Positions 8,247-16,425 of a stretch of 28,148 nucleotides of DNA are shown piece by piece. The position numbers were made by a program, and so were the translations under genes. Position 1 is the stretch's first letter, and each line of letters begins with the position of its first letter. Under the pieces are notes generated by a model that was not told the origin of the DNA, did no database searches, and saw nothing but the letters and a program-made list of their open reading frames with translations. The DNA is from Streptococcus sp. (lineage in GTDB: Bacteria > Bacillota > Bacilli > Lactobacillales > Aerococcaceae): the NCBI GenBank assembly GCA_015264885.1, contig JABZYY010000007.1, positions 1 through 28,148 on the forward strand, written 5' to 3'.

Positions 8247-8273
8247 GGAAATCAAAACTAATTTTCGATTTCC
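8247..8273 (+). promoter_or_regulatory. Hairpin at the predicted 5' end of hup mRNA
   Basis: GGAAATCAAAA pairs with TTTTCGATTTCC (one bulged C) around a CTAA loop, 11 pairs. It begins at the predicted transcription start, leaving no single-stranded 5' end. Such 5'-terminal stems commonly protect mRNA from 5'-dependent decay; that role is inferred here. Confidence 0.5.
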
Positions 8274-8336
8274 AGATAAGTTGGACCACTCAACGAACTC
8301 TGATAGAAATTCTTATTTGACGGAGGTGAAACTAAA

Positions 8337-8615
8337 ATGGCTAACAAAGCAGAATTAGTAGATCGCGTTGCTAAAAAAACGCAATTAACAAAGAAAGATG
8401 TTTCAGCAACAGTTGAAGCGTTATTCGAAACAATTCAAGAAGCTTTAAAAGCAGGTGAAAAAGTTCAAGTTATCGGATTTGGTAACTTCGAAGTTCGCGA
8501 ACGCGCTGCTCGTAAAGGACGTAACCCTCAAACAGGTAAAGAAATCAAAATCAAAGCTTCTAAAGTTCCAGCATTCAAAGCTGGTAAAGCTCTTAAAGAT
8601 GCAGTTAAAAAATAA
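8337..8615 (+). CDS. hup: DNA-binding protein HU
   Basis: Histone-like nucleoid protein that bends and compacts DNA as a homodimer. The 92-residue sequence is complete: an N-terminal helical dimerisation part ([20 protein letters not shown]), the [20 protein letters not shown] segment and the DNA-contacting arm with the Arg-Asn-Pro motif, then [20 protein letters not shown]. The ATG is preceded by GGAGGTGA (8322-8329), nearly a full anti-16S match. It stands alone with a strong promoter, a leader of about 90 bases and its own terminator, and uses codons typical of very highly expressed genes. In B. subtilis the orthologue (hbs) is also downstream of der. Identity is not in doubt. Confidence 0.98.
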   Translation: MANKAELVDRVAKKTQLTKKDVSATVEALFETIQEALKAGEKVQVIGFGNFEVRERAARKGRNPQTGKEIKIKASKVPAFKAGKALKDAVKK

Positions 8616-8653
8616 TTCCAATGAATTATTTTTCATAGCATGAAGTTTTAATT

Positions 8654-8696
8654 GGTGTTATATTAGAGTTAACTCTATATAACACCTTCTTTTTTT
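8654..8696 (+). terminator. Intrinsic terminator of hup
   Basis: GGTGTTATA pairs with TATAACACC, continued past one bulged T by TAGAG/CTCTA around a TTAA loop, followed by TTCTTTTTTT. A strong terminator isolating hup from the genes after it. Confidence 0.85.
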
Positions 8697-8755
8697 GGTG
8701 TAAAACTTCAATAGTATACATATTTAAATGCAGTTTATCTGCTAAAGGAGACATT

Positions 8756-10027
8756 ATGACACAAGTAATCGAAGCGATTGAACAAGCCTTACAAGAACAA
8801 GATATTGATAAAGTCTATGAACACTATCACCAATTTTTTGACAATTTCAACCCAGAAACAGACCTTCAAGAGATGGCAGATTTAGCCACTTATTCTGTAT
8901 CGATTGGATTCTACGAAGAAGCTAAACGTGCCTTGTTACGACTCACCGAAGTTGAACCAGAAGAAGCGATTTGGACGATTTTATTAGCCGAGATTTTAGT
9001 GGCTGAAGGAGAAACAGACCAAGCATTATCAATTCTTTACGATATTCCAGAAACAGATCCTGATTATCCAAGTGTGTTGGTCGTACAATCGGAAGCTTAC
9101 CGAGAAGAGGGAGATTTCGACTTAGCAGAGAAGAAACTCTTAAAAGCAAAAGACTTAGATCCAAATGAAGCGATTATTGATTTTTATCTTGGAACCTTAT
9201 TATTTGAAGCAGGAAGTTTTGAACGTAGCGCATTTTTCTTGGAGCGTTTCTTAAAACAAAATCCAGGGGAAACTGGGGAAGAAGAACGTGCACAAGAATT
9301 GTACGTTGAAGCCACTTTGAGAATGGGCGATAAAGAGCCATTAGAGCAATTTATTGGCGAAGAAAGCATCGATGGTCTCTCAAGTGATTTATTGTTCCAG
9401 ATGGCCTCATATGAGTCCATTGAGGGGAACTATGAGAAAGCTCTCGAGTATTACATGGAACTTCTAGAACGTGAACCTGAAAATAGTGAAGTGACACTGA
9501 ATGTGATTCAATGTCTTTTAATTTTAAAACGTGAAGAAGAAGCAAAAGATTATGCAAAGAAATGGATTGCTTTTGATGAATTGAATGATGAAGCACATCG
9601 TATTCTTGGACAAATCGAAATCGCAACAGGAAATTCTAAAGTTGGATTACAAGAATTAAAAGAAGCGGTTGATATTAACAGCGATTCTTTACTTAATGTG
9701 ACAAGTTATGTTGAGGCTTTAAACGACGAGGAAGAATATGAGGAAAGTATTGCATTCCTTGAAAGTTTAGAAACAAAAGAAGATGCAGTGATTCTTTATC
9801 TGTTTGCGAAAACTTATGAAGCAATGGAAGAGTACAACGAGGCCTTTACATACTATCAAAAAGCCTATGAAGCAGGCGAAAGTTCTGTTGAATTTTTAGA
9901 AGATTATATTCGCTTTATGATTGAAGAGGGACGTAAAGATTTAGCTGTACCAGCCTTACAAGAAGCATTGAAGGTAGATCCGTTTAATCCTGAATTTATC
10001 CGTTATACATTTATTTTTGAAGAGTAG
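8756..10027 (+). CDS. ypiA: Tetratricopeptide-repeat protein, YpiA-like
   Basis: A 423-residue acidic cytoplasmic protein built almost entirely of helical TPR units. Repeat signatures are spaced along the sequence, for example GFYEEAKRALLRLTEVEPEE, GDFDLAEKKLLKAKDLDPNE, GSFERSAFFLERFLKQNP, GNYEKALEYYMELLEREPEN and EYNEAFTYYQKAYEAGESS. It is a protein-interaction scaffold; the partner is unknown. The ATG has AAAGGAG 5 bases upstream. It precedes ypiB with 10 bases between, as in B. subtilis where ypiA-ypiB lie upstream of the cytochrome bc genes. The region just before it (8697-8755) is AT-rich and probably holds a promoter (TATACA near 8716), but no convincing -35 can be given. Confidence 0.85.
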   Translation: MTQVIEAIEQALQEQDIDKVYEHYHQFFDNFNPETDLQEMADLATYSVSIGFYEEAKRALLRLTEVEPEEAIWTILLAEILVAEGETDQALSILYDIPETDPDYPSVLVVQSEAYREEGDFDLAEKKLLKAKDLDPNEAIIDFYLGTLLFEAGSFERSAFFLERFLKQNPGETGEEERAQELYVEATLRMGDKEPLEQFIGEESIDGLSSDLLFQMASYESIEGNYEKALEYYMELLEREPENSEVTLNVIQCLLILKREEEAKDYAKKWIAFDELNDEAHRILGQIEIATGNSKVGLQELKEAVDINSDSLLNVTSYVEALNDEEEYEESIAFLESLETKEDAVILYLFAKTYEAMEEYNEAFTYYQKAYEAGESSVEFLEDYIRFMIEEGRKDLAVPALQEALKVDPFNPEFIRYTFIFEE

Positions 10028-10037
10028 GAGGGATACT

Positions 10038-10568
10038 TTGTTTAACCCAAGTTTAGAAACGAAAAAGAAATTTATTTCGTGGTTCATTTCAAATCATTCT
10101 TTGAAAAGAAGAGAGTCATTATGGATTCTGAACTACTTGTTAAACCATGAGTTGTTGTTAAAACAAATTCATTTTGTGGAACATGTTGAAGCAACTCCAA
10201 AAGGGATGTTATTTTCAACAATTAAACCTGCTCAGGAGTCTTTCTTATTTTATAAGGAAGGAACAAAATTCGATAATCCAGAAGTGGCGTTTCACGATAT
10301 GCGTCTTCATTGGAAAGAAGATTGCTATGTGGAATTAGATTTTCCAAATGCATATAAGAGTATGGTGAGTTTTGCTGTATTAGAGAAAAATCCTTACTAT
10401 TTCTCTGAAATCGAAGAGATGGAAGTAGTCGACGAGGAATTAGATAGTATTCAAAAAGAAGTGCTGATTTCTCAATTGAAAGCAGAAATCAATGAGGCTC
10501 TGGAATCAATGGACTCTCAGCGTTTTATGGAACTAACAAATCGATTAAAGGAGTTAGAAGATGAGTGA
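10038..10568 (+). CDS. ypiB: YpiB, UPF0302 family with C-terminal IDEAL domain
   Basis: A 176-residue cytoplasmic protein of the UPF0302/YpiB family; molecular function is not established. The start is TTG 10038, in frame and 5 bases after AGGAGG (10027-10032); an upstream in-frame TTG at 10017 would lie inside ypiA and has no ribosome site. Features include the N-terminal KKFISWFISNHSLKRRESLW, SFLFYKEG and a helical C-terminus (ISQLKAEINEALESMDSQRF, then MELTNRLKELEDE) that fits the short IDEAL motif found in these proteins. B. subtilis YpiB is nearly the same length (179). It overlaps cca by 8 bases, so ypiA-ypiB-cca form one translationally coupled unit. Confidence 0.87.
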   Translation: MFNPSLETKKKFISWFISNHSLKRRESLWILNYLLNHELLLKQIHFVEHVEATPKGMLFSTIKPAQESFLFYKEGTKFDNPEVAFHDMRLHWKEDCYVELDFPNAYKSMVSFAVLEKNPYYFSEIEEMEVVDEELDSIQKEVLISQLKAEINEALESMDSQRFMELTNRLKELEDE

Positions 10569-11793
10569 TTTTAAACGAAAAGTTGATATACAATCGGTAC
10601 CGCTCTTCGTTAGTGCACTCCCTGTTCTTCAAACGTTAAAAGAAGCCGGACACGAAGCCGTTTTTGTAGGTGGATCAGTCCGTGATTTGGTTCTTGGAAA
10701 AGAAATTTCGGATGTGGATATTGCGACCAGTGCAACCCCTGAAGAAGTGAAGAGTCTCTTTTCGCATACGGTAGATGTGGGGATTGAACACGGAACCGTT
10801 CTTGTTTTGCATCATCATGATAGCTATGAGGTGACAACATTTCGTACGGAAGGGACGTACCAGGACTTTAGACATCCAGATTCTGTGACCTTTGTCAGAA
10901 GCCTGGAAGAAGATTTGATGCGTCGCGACTTTACAATTAATGCTCTTGCGGTTAACGACAGAGAAGAAATTGTTGATTATTTTAATGGGATTGAAGATTT
11001 AGAACATGGCATCATCCGCTGTGTTGGAAATCCTATGGAACGTTTTAATGAAGATGCTTTGCGTATGATGCGTGCGGTCCGTTTTACAGGGCAATTAGGT
11101 TTTTCGATTGAATCAGATACATTTAATGCGGTACGTACTTTAAAAGCCAATCTCGAACGAGTTGCTGTGGAACGTATGAAAGTTGAGTTTGAGAAAATGA
11201 TACTGAGTCCACATCGCACCCTTGCCTTTAAAGCCTTTGTGGAAAGTGAGTTATATCAAGCTTGTCCAGATTTTAAAGAGGCTAAAGAAACGCTTTTAAA
11301 AGTGGGAGAGTTCCCGTTAGACAAACCTACGATTACTCAAGCTTGGATTTTATTTGTTTACTATGAACGATTAAGTATTCCTCAGTTAAGAAAAGTATTG
11401 AAAAATTGGAAATCATCGAATGACCAAATCTCTACTGTATTAACAGGCTATCGAACATTGCTCGCTCGTCTTGAAAAAGAATGGGATGCATTTCTTGCTT
11501 ATGAATGTCCAGAAGATTTGGCTGTCGAAGTAGAACAGTTGTTAGCAGGAATTGGTCGAGTAGAGGAACTAGAAAAGTTGAAGACTGTGTATCAACAATT
11601 ACCGATTCGATCAATGAAAGACATTCAAATTGATGGTTTTGGAGTGAAAGAGGCACTTGGCTTAGAGAAGATGGGCCCTATTATTGGTGAAGTCTTACAA
11701 GCCCTTCAAACAGAGATTTTATCTGGTAGATTAGCCAATGAAAATACAGAGATAGTTTCATGGATTAGAAATAATTTCAATGAAAGTAAATAA
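10561..11793 (+). CDS. cca: CCA-adding tRNA nucleotidyltransferase
   Basis: Adds or repairs the universal CCA end of tRNAs using CTP and ATP without a template. The 410-residue protein is a class II enzyme of the Bacillus group. The head domain has GGSVRD (residues 37-42) and the metal-binding DVD (51-53); HGTVLV, EVTTFRTEG and RRDFTINALA follow. The neck has the nucleotide-selecting NEDALRMMRAVRFTGQLGF region (EDxxR type), and the tail is helical. The start ATG at 10561 overlaps the last codons of ypiB; a purine-rich AAGGAG (10548-10553) lies 7 bases upstream. In B. subtilis the same gene is followed by birA-panBCD-dinG; here those are absent and the glycogen block follows. Confidence 0.95.
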   Translation: MSDFKRKVDIQSVPLFVSALPVLQTLKEAGHEAVFVGGSVRDLVLGKEISDVDIATSATPEEVKSLFSHTVDVGIEHGTVLVLHHHDSYEVTTFRTEGTYQDFRHPDSVTFVRSLEEDLMRRDFTINALAVNDREEIVDYFNGIEDLEHGIIRCVGNPMERFNEDALRMMRAVRFTGQLGFSIESDTFNAVRTLKANLERVAVERMKVEFEKMILSPHRTLAFKAFVESELYQACPDFKEAKETLLKVGEFPLDKPTITQAWILFVYYERLSIPQLRKVLKNWKSSNDQISTVLTGYRTLLARLEKEWDAFLAYECPEDLAVEVEQLLAGIGRVEELEKLKTVYQQLPIRSMKDIQIDGFGVKEALGLEKMGPIIGEVLQALQTEILSGRLANENTEIVSWIRNNFNESK

Positions 11794-11811
11794 AGTTTCA
11801 TTGAAATGAAA
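11775..11811. repeat. Paired TTTCA-n-TGAAA dyads, 21 bp apart
   Basis: TTTCAATGAAA (11775-11785, inside the 3' end of cca) and TTTCATTGAAA (11796-11806, just after the cca stop) are identical except for the centre base, and their centres are 21 bp apart, about two helical turns. They are 40-75 bp upstream of the promoter of the next gene, as expected of a dimer-binding operator pair. Related dyads occur before glgA, the amylase and glgB. Confidence 0.45.
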
Positions 11812-11848
11812 AACAATTTATTGAAAGCCGTTTTATTAAATATAATTC

Positions 11849-11877
11849 TTGAATGAAAGGCGTTTCAATGGTATTAT
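11849..11877 (+). promoter_or_regulatory. Promoter of the 157-aa gene, with a dyad in the spacer
   Basis: TTGAAT (11849-11854), exact 17-base spacer, TATTAT (11872-11877) with TGG before it. The spacer contains TGAAAGGCGTTTCA (11854-11867), which resembles a CcpA cre site in both arms but has the central CG displaced by one base. A regulator bound there would block RNA polymerase. Confidence 0.7.
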
Positions 11878-11917
11878 CATTTTGTAAGCAATAATTTATT
11901 TTAAGGAGTGACCCTAT

Positions 11918-12391
11918 ATGAAAAAGGTTATGTCAGGTTTACGTTTTGTATTTAGAAATGGAGAAACATGGACGATTAATCGTCGTTTGATTGGTGACTT
12001 ATGGATTAAAAAAGTTACTACATCATTTGGTCGTATTAACGGCGGAGAATTCCAAGAAATTCACCCATGTGAATCATTACGTATCGAGATCTTACCTGAA
12101 GCAGACCACGTTATGTCAGAAGATATTAACTTAGGTGGTTTAGAATTAGGAATGTTCGAACGCGTTAAAAAATACAGCGATATCGAATTAATGGATATTT
12201 TATATGTTGATGGAAATCATCCAAAATCAGATGTAATTGTTGAGAAAGATCGTGTTTATTTCCCATACAGCCCAGTAGATGAAGATGGAAATGACAACAA
12301 ATACCAAAGTTCAGCAATTGGTTCTCACGGTAACTTATTCATCGTGATTGACCCAGAAAAATCTGTGGAAGATATCTATCCAGAAATTTAA
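11918..12391 (+). CDS. Unrecognised 157-aa acidic cytoplasmic protein
   Basis: I do not recognise a family with confidence. The protein is soluble, acidic and probably beta-rich, with no signal peptide, membrane segment or nucleotide-binding motif. Notable stretches are GLRFVFRNGETWTINRRLIG, DLWIKKVTTSFGRINGGEF (residues 27-45), SLRIEILPEADHV, a segment with one cysteine (Cys51), and an Asp/Asn-rich part (VDEDGNDNKYQ, 120-130). The ATG follows AAGGAG at 9 bases. Codon choice (TTA, CGT, GAA) resembles that of hup and rpsA, suggesting good expression. It is monocistronic, with its own promoter, dyad sites and a strong terminator, and lies next to the glycogen cluster rather than in it. Some role tied to carbohydrate state is possible but rests only on position and the shared dyad. 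Confidence 0.7.
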   Translation: MKKVMSGLRFVFRNGETWTINRRLIGDLWIKKVTTSFGRINGGEFQEIHPCESLRIEILPEADHVMSEDINLGGLELGMFERVKKYSDIELMDILYVDGNHPKSDVIVEKDRVYFPYSPVDEDGNDNKYQSSAIGSHGNLFIVIDPEKSVEDIYPEI

Positions 12392-12401
12392 TTGCTCATT
12401 G

Positions 12402-12430
12402 AACCTAGGACATTTGTCCTAGGTTTTTTC
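12402..12430 (+). terminator. Intrinsic terminator of the 157-aa gene
   Basis: A perfect 10-bp stem (AACCTAGGAC with GTCCTAGGTT), 4-base loop ATTT and a T6 tail, separating this gene from glgA. Confidence 0.88.
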
Positions 12431-12468
12431 TTTAGGTTTTAAATATTTAATTTATTATATAAGAAGTC

Positions 12469-12497
12469 TAGTTCTTTTCATGATTTCCAGGTATAAT
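12469..12497 (+). promoter_or_regulatory. Promoter of glgA-glgP
   Basis: A perfect TATAAT (12492-12497) with a weak -35 (TAGTTC, 12469-12474) at 17 bases; the 30 bases upstream are strongly AT-rich, like an UP element. TTTCATGATT (12476-12485), 8 of 10 bases of the dyad found before the amylase and glgB, lies between -35 and -10. RNA would start near 12504. Confidence 0.6.
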
Positions 12498-12527
12498 TAA
12501 CATATCACAAGTTAAAGGAGAAAGTGT

Positions 12528-13946
12528 ATGAAAGTTTGTTTTATTGCAGCTGAAGCAGCTCCCTTTGTTAAAGTAGGAGGGTTAGGAGACGTTATTGGTT
12601 CTCTTCCAAAATCCCTTCGTGAATTAGGCGTAGATGCACGTGTTATTTTACCTTTGTATTCTAGTATTGACCGCGAACGTTTTGGCTTAAAATACAAAGC
12701 ATATCAATTTGTGGATTTAGGCTGGAGACATTCTTATTGTGGAATTTTCGAGACAGAAGTTGACGGAGTTCCTTGTTATTTTGTCGATAATGAGCAATAT
12801 TTCAATCGGGATAGTATTTATGGACAAATTGATGATGGTGAACGTTTTGCTTTCTTCTCAAAAGCAGCACTTGAAATTTTGCCAGCACTAGATTTCAAGC
12901 CGGATGTTGTGAATGTGAATGACTGGCATACAGCACTGTCTGTTATTTATTTAGATGTATTAAAGAGTCGTGAAGCAGAATTTTATAAAGATATGAAGAG
13001 TGTTCTTTCAATTCATAATATTGAATTCCAAGGTAAATTCAATCCTTATGAAATGGGAAATCTATTTGGTTTAGAGAATAAGTACTTTGATGCGTTGATT
13101 TATAACGGAGACTTAAACTTGCTAAAAGGTGCGATTCAATTAGCGGACCGCGTCAATACAGTCAGTGAAACATATGCGCGTGAAATCTTGGACCCTTATT
13201 TTTCATATGGACTTGATAAGATTTTAAATGTTGAGCAAGGAAAATTAAGAGGAATCTTAAACGGAATTGATGTGGATAAATTTAATCCAGAAACAGATCC
13301 TATGATTCCAGTGAACTATGATCTAAAGACATTCGAAGATAAAGTTCAAAATAAATTAGCGTTCCAAAAAGAGATGGACTTAGAAGTGAATGCCGATATT
13401 CCATTAATCGGAATGGTGACACGACTTACTCATCAAAAGGGAATTGATTTAATTTTACAAGCAAGCGAAGATATTCTCAGAACGGGTGCACAATTAGTTA
13501 TTCTAGGGACTGGAGATGCTCATTATGAGAGCGCGCTTCGTTCATTAGAACACTATAGACATGATCGTGTACGAAGCATTTTACTATTCTCTAATGAAAT
13601 GTCTGCAAAAATCTATGCAGCCAGTGATTTATTCTTAATGCCTTCTAAGACAGAGCCTTGTGGATTGTCACAACTCATCTCAATGCGTTACGGAACAGTT
13701 CCTGTTGTTCATCGTGTCGGTGGCCTGCGTGATACAGTTATTCCATTTACAGGAGTAGAAGGAAATGGATTTACGTTTGAAAGTTTCCAAGCTGGTGATA
13801 TGATGGATGCCATTTATCGCGCTGTGACATGCTTCTACCAATCGCCTGATGAATGGAAACAAATTATCAAGAACAATTTACAAAAAGATGTCAGCTGGGA
13901 ACAATCCGCTAAGAAATATTTAGATTTGTACCATGAAGTGGTATAA
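12528..13946 (+). CDS. glgA: Glycogen synthase (ADP-glucose dependent)
   Basis: GT5 family enzyme adding glucose from ADP-glucose to the non-reducing end of alpha-1,4 glucan. At 472 residues it has the normal bacterial length. The N-terminal glucosyl-nucleotide motif KVGGLGDV starts at Lys15. The C-terminal Rossmann domain has MVTRLTHQKGIDLI, and the SKTEPCGLSQLISMRYGTVP segment carries the expected catalytic-site Glu376, followed by VVHRVGGLRDTV. The ATG has AAAGGAG 7 bases upstream. It is the first gene of a two-gene unit with glgP, 18 bases apart; biosynthetic partners glgB-glgC-glgD lie 4.6 kb downstream past an inverted amylase gene. In many Firmicutes the order is instead glgBCDAP. Confidence 0.96.
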   Translation: MKVCFIAAEAAPFVKVGGLGDVIGSLPKSLRELGVDARVILPLYSSIDRERFGLKYKAYQFVDLGWRHSYCGIFETEVDGVPCYFVDNEQYFNRDSIYGQIDDGERFAFFSKAALEILPALDFKPDVVNVNDWHTALSVIYLDVLKSREAEFYKDMKSVLSIHNIEFQGKFNPYEMGNLFGLENKYFDALIYNGDLNLLKGAIQLADRVNTVSETYAREILDPYFSYGLDKILNVEQGKLRGILNGIDVDKFNPETDPMIPVNYDLKTFEDKVQNKLAFQKEMDLEVNADIPLIGMVTRLTHQKGIDLILQASEDILRTGAQLVILGTGDAHYESALRSLEHYRHDRVRSILLFSNEMSAKIYAASDLFLMPSKTEPCGLSQLISMRYGTVPVVHRVGGLRDTVIPFTGVEGNGFTFESFQAGDMMDAIYRAVTCFYQSPDEWKQIIKNNLQKDVSWEQSAKKYLDLYHEVV

Positions 13947-13964
13947 AAATAAGGAGGCTCTTAA

Positions 13965-16361
13965 ATGGTCGAAAAAAGTTTAACAAGTCGTGTAGAAACT
14001 TCATTAAAGAATCAATTTGGTGTAACCATCTCAAATGCTAGTAAGAGACAAGTGTACGAAGCGATGATGAGATCTGTTCGTGATATTTTAATGGAAAAGA
14101 AATTCAGCTATGAACAAACATTAAAACAAACTCGTCAAAAACGTGCGTACTATATGTCAATGGAATTCCTAGTAGGACGTACACTTCGCAATAACTTATT
14201 CAATTTAGGTATTGAAAAGGAAGCAAAAGAGTTCTTGAGCGAAAACAATTTTTCACTCGATGAAATTTACAATATGGAACCAGATCCAGGTCTAGGAAAT
14301 GGTGGTTTAGGACGTCTTGCGGCTTGTTATTTAGATGCTTTAACAAGTAATGAATACCCAGTTACAGGATTCTCAATTCTTTACGAATACGGGATTTTCA
14401 AACAAGTCATCACAAATGGATGGCAACAAGAATTCCCAGATCAATGGTTGGATCTTGGAAAATATGGCTTAGTGTACCGTAATGATGAAGAAGTTGAAGT
14501 ACGTTTTGGTGGAGAATTAGAGCAAGTCATGACTGAAACTGGCTTAAAAGTGAACCATAAAAACTATACTTCGATTCAAGCGGAACCATATGATTTATTA
14601 ATCTCTGGTTATGATGCTTCAGCAGTAAACACACTCCGTTTATGGGAAGCGAAAGCAAAAACTGGTTTCAATATGAAACTATTTGAACGCGGTGAATATT
14701 CTAAATCATCAGAAGCAGAAGCAATTGCGTCTTCTATTTCTAAATTATTATATCCAGCTGATGTTACAAATGAAGGTAAAGAGTTACGTATTAAACAACA
14801 ATACTTCTTCATTAGTGCTTCATTACAACAATTAGTGAAAAACCATTACCGTGAATTTGGTACATTAGAAAACTTCTCTGAACATGTAGCGCTTCATATT
14901 AATGATACGCACCCTGCAATGGGCGTTGCTGAATTAATGCGTTTATTAGTGGATGAGTATGGCTATGGATGGGATAAAGCGTGGGAAATCACGACGAAGA
15001 CATTTGCATATACAAACCACACCATCATGGCAGAAGCATTGGAAAAATGGCCAGTTTCCTTATTCCAACCAATTCTTCCACGTATTTACTCAATCATTGA
15101 AGAAATTAATAGACGTTTCTGCTTATGGGTCATGGAACAAGGCAAACAATATACATTACGTGATACAGCGATTATTTATGACGACATGATTAAAATGGCA
15201 AATCTTTCTATCGTGGGTAGTCATTATGTAAATGGTGTATCAAAACTGCATAGTGATATTCTTGTTCGTGATACTTTCAAAGCATTCAACGACTTATATC
15301 CAGGAAAATTCGGTAACGTAACAAACGGGATTGCGCACCGCCGTTGGTTAGGTCAAGCAAATCCAGAACTTGCTACTTACTTAGAAAATTTAATCGGAGA
15401 TGACTTCATTAAAGACCTCTCTGGCATTTCAAAATTGAATGCTTATAAAGATGATGAGAAAGTACTGAAAGATTTACAAGCCATTAAATTAACGAAGAAA
15501 GAGCAATTAGCGACTTACATTAAAGAAACGCTTGCGATTTCAGTAAATCCTCATTCAATCTTTGACGTACAAGTGAAGAGATTACATGAATACAAACGCC
15601 AATTATTAAATGCGTTACACATTGTATATCTTTACCATGAGATAAAATACAATGGATTACGTCCAACTCCACGTACATTCATTTTTGCTGCGAAAGCTTC
15701 TTCAGGATACCAAATGGCGAAAAACATTATTAAATTCATCCACTCAATTTCTCAAATGATTGAAAGTGATGAATTAGTGCGTGAGTACATTAAAGTAGTA
15801 TTCATTCCGGACTACAAAGTGACATTAGCGGAAATCATCTTGCCAGCTGCAGACGTGAGTGAACAAATCTCTCAAGCCGGTAAAGAGGCGAGTGGTACTG
15901 GTAACATGAAACTGATGTTAAATGGTGCAGTGACTCTTGGTACAATGGACGGAGCAAACGTTGAAATATACGAAGCTGTAGGCGAAGACAATATTGTCAT
16001 CTTCGGTTTAGAAACAGAAGAAGTAGAAGCGTTATATGCAAAAGGCTACAAACCTTGGGAATACTACAATAATTCACCTAAGATTAAGACCGTTCTTGAT
16101 TTCATCCGCACAATGACAGTTGGTGGTATGAACTTCAACTTCATCGTGGATTACTTATTAACTCAAGATCACTATATGTGTTTAGCTGACTTTGATAGCT
16201 ATGTCGAAGCACAAGAACGCATTGAAAAAGACTTTAATGATTCATCTAAATGGATGAAGATGAGCCTTGCCAATATTGCAAATGCAGGTATCTTCTCAGC
16301 TGACCGTTCAGTTAAAGAATATGCAAAAGACATTTGGCACATCAAACCTGTTCAAGGTTAA
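13965..16361 (+). CDS. glgP: Glycogen/maltodextrin phosphorylase
   Basis: GT35 enzyme that releases glucose-1-phosphate from alpha-1,4 glucan using phosphate and pyridoxal phosphate. The 798-residue protein has GNGGLGRLAACYLDAL, NDTHPAMGVAELMRLL, VKRLHEYKRQLLNALH and the PLP signature EASGTGNMKLMLNGAVTLGT with the expected PLP-lysine at Lys649. The ATG follows AAGGAGG by 8 bases, and the gene ends just before a bidirectional terminator shared with the amylase gene. The bacterial enzyme may act on glycogen or maltodextrins; placement directly after glgA favours glycogen turnover. Synthesis and breakdown in one transcript is typical for glg operons. Confidence 0.96.
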   Translation: MVEKSLTSRVETSLKNQFGVTISNASKRQVYEAMMRSVRDILMEKKFSYEQTLKQTRQKRAYYMSMEFLVGRTLRNNLFNLGIEKEAKEFLSENNFSLDEIYNMEPDPGLGNGGLGRLAACYLDALTSNEYPVTGFSILYEYGIFKQVITNGWQQEFPDQWLDLGKYGLVYRNDEEVEVRFGGELEQVMTETGLKVNHKNYTSIQAEPYDLLISGYDASAVNTLRLWEAKAKTGFNMKLFERGEYSKSSEAEAIASSISKLLYPADVTNEGKELRIKQQYFFISASLQQLVKNHYREFGTLENFSEHVALHINDTHPAMGVAELMRLLVDEYGYGWDKAWEITTKTFAYTNHTIMAEALEKWPVSLFQPILPRIYSIIEEINRRFCLWVMEQGKQYTLRDTAIIYDDMIKMANLSIVGSHYVNGVSKLHSDILVRDTFKAFNDLYPGKFGNVTNGIAHRRWLGQANPELATYLENLIGDDFIKDLSGISKLNAYKDDEKVLKDLQAIKLTKKEQLATYIKETLAISVNPHSIFDVQVKRLHEYKRQLLNALHIVYLYHEIKYNGLRPTPRTFIFAAKASSGYQMAKNIIKFIHSISQMIESDELVREYIKVVFIPDYKVTLAEIILPAADVSEQISQAGKEASGTGNMKLMLNGAVTLGTMDGANVEIYEAVGEDNIVIFGLETEEVEALYAKGYKPWEYYNNSPKIKTVLDFIRTMTVGGMNFNFIVDYLLTQDHYMCLADFDSYVEAQERIEKDFNDSSKWMKMSLANIANAGIFSADRSVKEYAKDIWHIKPVQG

Positions 16362-16370
16362 ACCAATAAA

Positions 16371-16420
16371 AAAAGAGATTCTCACAAGTGGGGCACTCCT
16401 CACAGTGAGAATCTTTTTTT
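16371..16420. terminator. Bidirectional terminator between glgP and the amylase
   Basis: GATTCTCAC pairs with GTGAGAATC, extended by A/T pairs outwards and by an inner GTGGGG-CCTCAC helix around a CACT loop. A-runs on one side and T7 on the other make it work for both converging genes. Confidence 0.88.
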
Positions 16421-16425
16421 GTGGA

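Noticed and set aside
11794..11917. Mobile-element or attachment-site scar at the left edge of the glycogen block
   Set aside because: The short dyads are symmetrical operator-like sites near a promoter; there are no terminal repeats, target duplications or transposase remnants.
14665..14678. TTTCAATATGAAA inside glgP as another copy of the dyad
   Set aside because: Three-base centre instead of zero or one, and deep inside a coding sequence away from any promoter.
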